Shown: positions 12,454-13,170 of the stretch, one piece after another
Layout of the letters: each line of letters begins with the position of its first letter
Position numbering within the stretch: the stretch's first letter is position 1
Origin: Tannerella sp.
GTDB lineage: Bacteria; Bacteroidota; Bacteroidia; Bacteroidales; Tannerellaceae
Assembly (NCBI GenBank): GCA_031288935.1
Contig: JAITQL010000157.1
Coordinates: 1 to 13,170, forward strand
Direction: 5' to 3'
DNA length: 13,170 nt
Notes under the pieces: model-generated
Databases searched by the model: none
Told to the model about the DNA's origin: nothing
Seen by the model: the letters and a program-made list of their open reading frames with translations, nothing else
Program-made: the position numbers and the translations under genes

Positions 12454-13170
12454 ATGCAAATCAAGGAAATACTGAATGAACTGGAACGGCTGGCGCCTTT
12501 GCCCCTGCAGGAGGGATTTGACAATGCCGGCGTGCAGGTTGGCGACGTGGAACGGGAGGCTGTCGGCGCCCTGCTGTGTCTGGACGTAACGGAGGCGGTG
12601 ATAGGCGAAGCGGTGGAGAAGGGATGCAACCTGATCGTCTCGCACCACCCGCTGGCGTTCAAACCCGTCCGGTCGCTTACCGGCCGGACGTATGTGGAAC
12701 GCTGCCTGATGCAGGCCTGCAGGCATGACCTTGTGATTTATTCCGCCCATACGAATCTTGACAATGCCGTGGGCGGCGTCAATTACCGTCTGGCCGAACA
12801 GATTGGACTTCAGCAGGTGCGTACGCTCAGTCCGCAAAAGAACGCGCTGCTGAAAGCAGTCGTATTCGTGCCCGAAGCCTGGGCGGTTTCCGTTCGCGAC
12901 GCCCTCTTTGCTGCCGGCGCCGGACAGACGGGAGGGTATGATTCCTGCAGTTTCAGCCTGGCGGGCGAAGGTACGTTTCGCGCCGGCGAGAGTTGCCGGC
13001 CTTTCCGCGGAGAAATCGGCCGCCTGCATCACGAAAGGGAAGTGCGTATCGAAACCATTCTGCCGGCCTTTCGCAGGGACGCAGTCACGCGCGCGCTGCT
13101 TTCCGTCCATCCCTACGAAGAGCCGGCCTTCGATTTCTATCCGTTAAGTAACGCTTGGCCTGCCGCCGGT
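12454..13170 (+). CDS. Nif3-like dinuclear metal protein, YqfO type (3' end outside window)
   Basis: An open frame of 239 codons with no stop before the window ends. It starts MQIKEILNELERLAPLPLQE and shows the DUF34/Nif3 motifs FDNAGVQVG (22-30), IVSHHPLAFK (61-70, H64 and H65 as metal ligands) and YSAHTNLDNAVGGVN (96-110, H99 and D103). From about residue 128 it continues into a domain with GQTGGYDSCSFSLAGEGTFR and SVHPYEEPAFDFY, the PII/CutA-like insertion of longer YqfO-type members. The second metal-binding segment is expected beyond 13170. These proteins are often labelled GTP cyclohydrolase 1 type 2 homologues, but their physiological role is unsettled. It is divergent from ychF. Confidence 0.93.
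   Translation, partial: MQIKEILNELERLAPLPLQEGFDNAGVQVGDVEREAVGALLCLDVTEAVIGEAVEKGCNLIVSHHPLAFKPVRSLTGRTYVERCLMQACRHDLVIYSAHTNLDNAVGGVNYRLAEQIGLQQVRTLSPQKNALLKAVVFVPEAWAVSVRDALFAAGAGQTGGYDSCSFSLAGEGTFRAGESCRPFRGEIGRLHHEREVRIETILPAFRRDAVTRALLSVHPYEEPAFDFYPLSNAWPAAG

Overview
The window looks like the chromosome of a Bacteroidota member, most likely order Bacteroidales. Evidence: small proteins and DUFs confined to that phylum (a 50-residue DUF4295 protein beside L28/L33, and a DUF4835 protein between coaBC and recN), promoters of the Bacteroides TAnnTTTG type, mostly A-rich leaders without Shine-Dalgarno sequences, and the gene order dnaN - DEDDh exonuclease - coaBC - DUF4835 - recN - rlmB. Genus cannot be told from the sequence. 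Nearly everything is core, housekeeping DNA; I see no transposase, integrase, phage gene or CRISPR array.

Layout. (1) 1-49: the 3' part of a class II tRNA, probably tRNA-Leu. (2) 126-879: a compact ribosomal-protein operon, rpmB - rpmG - DUF4295 (probably bL38), with its own promoter and a strong intrinsic terminator. (3) about 926-7894: a co-directional run dnaN, DnaQ-like exonuclease, coaBC, DUF4835, recN, rlmB, ridA with gaps of -4 to 57 bp, plausibly one long transcript. It joins replication (clamp, exonuclease), recombinational repair (RecN), coenzyme A synthesis (CoaBC), 23S rRNA methylation (RlmB), an envelope protein (DUF4835) and imine/enamine detoxification (RidA). (4) 7895-8316: a non-genic stretch dominated by a tandem array of palindromes, 11 clear units plus two degenerate ones, spaced exactly 21 bp apart. 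(5) 8317-11076: a secreted S9 family serine peptidase. (6) 11077-11152: a perfect 20-bp inverted repeat built of 8-bp ATTCAAAG units, between convergent genes. (7) 11153-12256, minus strand: ychF. (8) 12257-12453: divergent intergenic region with promoters for ychF and nif3, another ATTCAAAG cluster and a GC-rich stem-loop. (9) 12454-13170: a Nif3/YqfO-type metal protein cut by the window end.

The feature least explained by ordinary annotation is the 21-bp palindrome array at 7953-8219. Its core is a 14-bp perfect palindrome centred on CCATGG. One variant unit carries two symmetric changes that keep the palindrome. The linkers alternate in a 42-bp higher-order pattern, and all six reading frames are open through it. 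It could be a cooperative protein-binding array on one face of the helix, a run of small RNA hairpins in the peptidase leader, or the remnant of a heptad-repeat coding sequence; the sequence alone does not decide. Base composition appears to rise from A+T-rich on the left to distinctly G+C-rich in recN and beyond.
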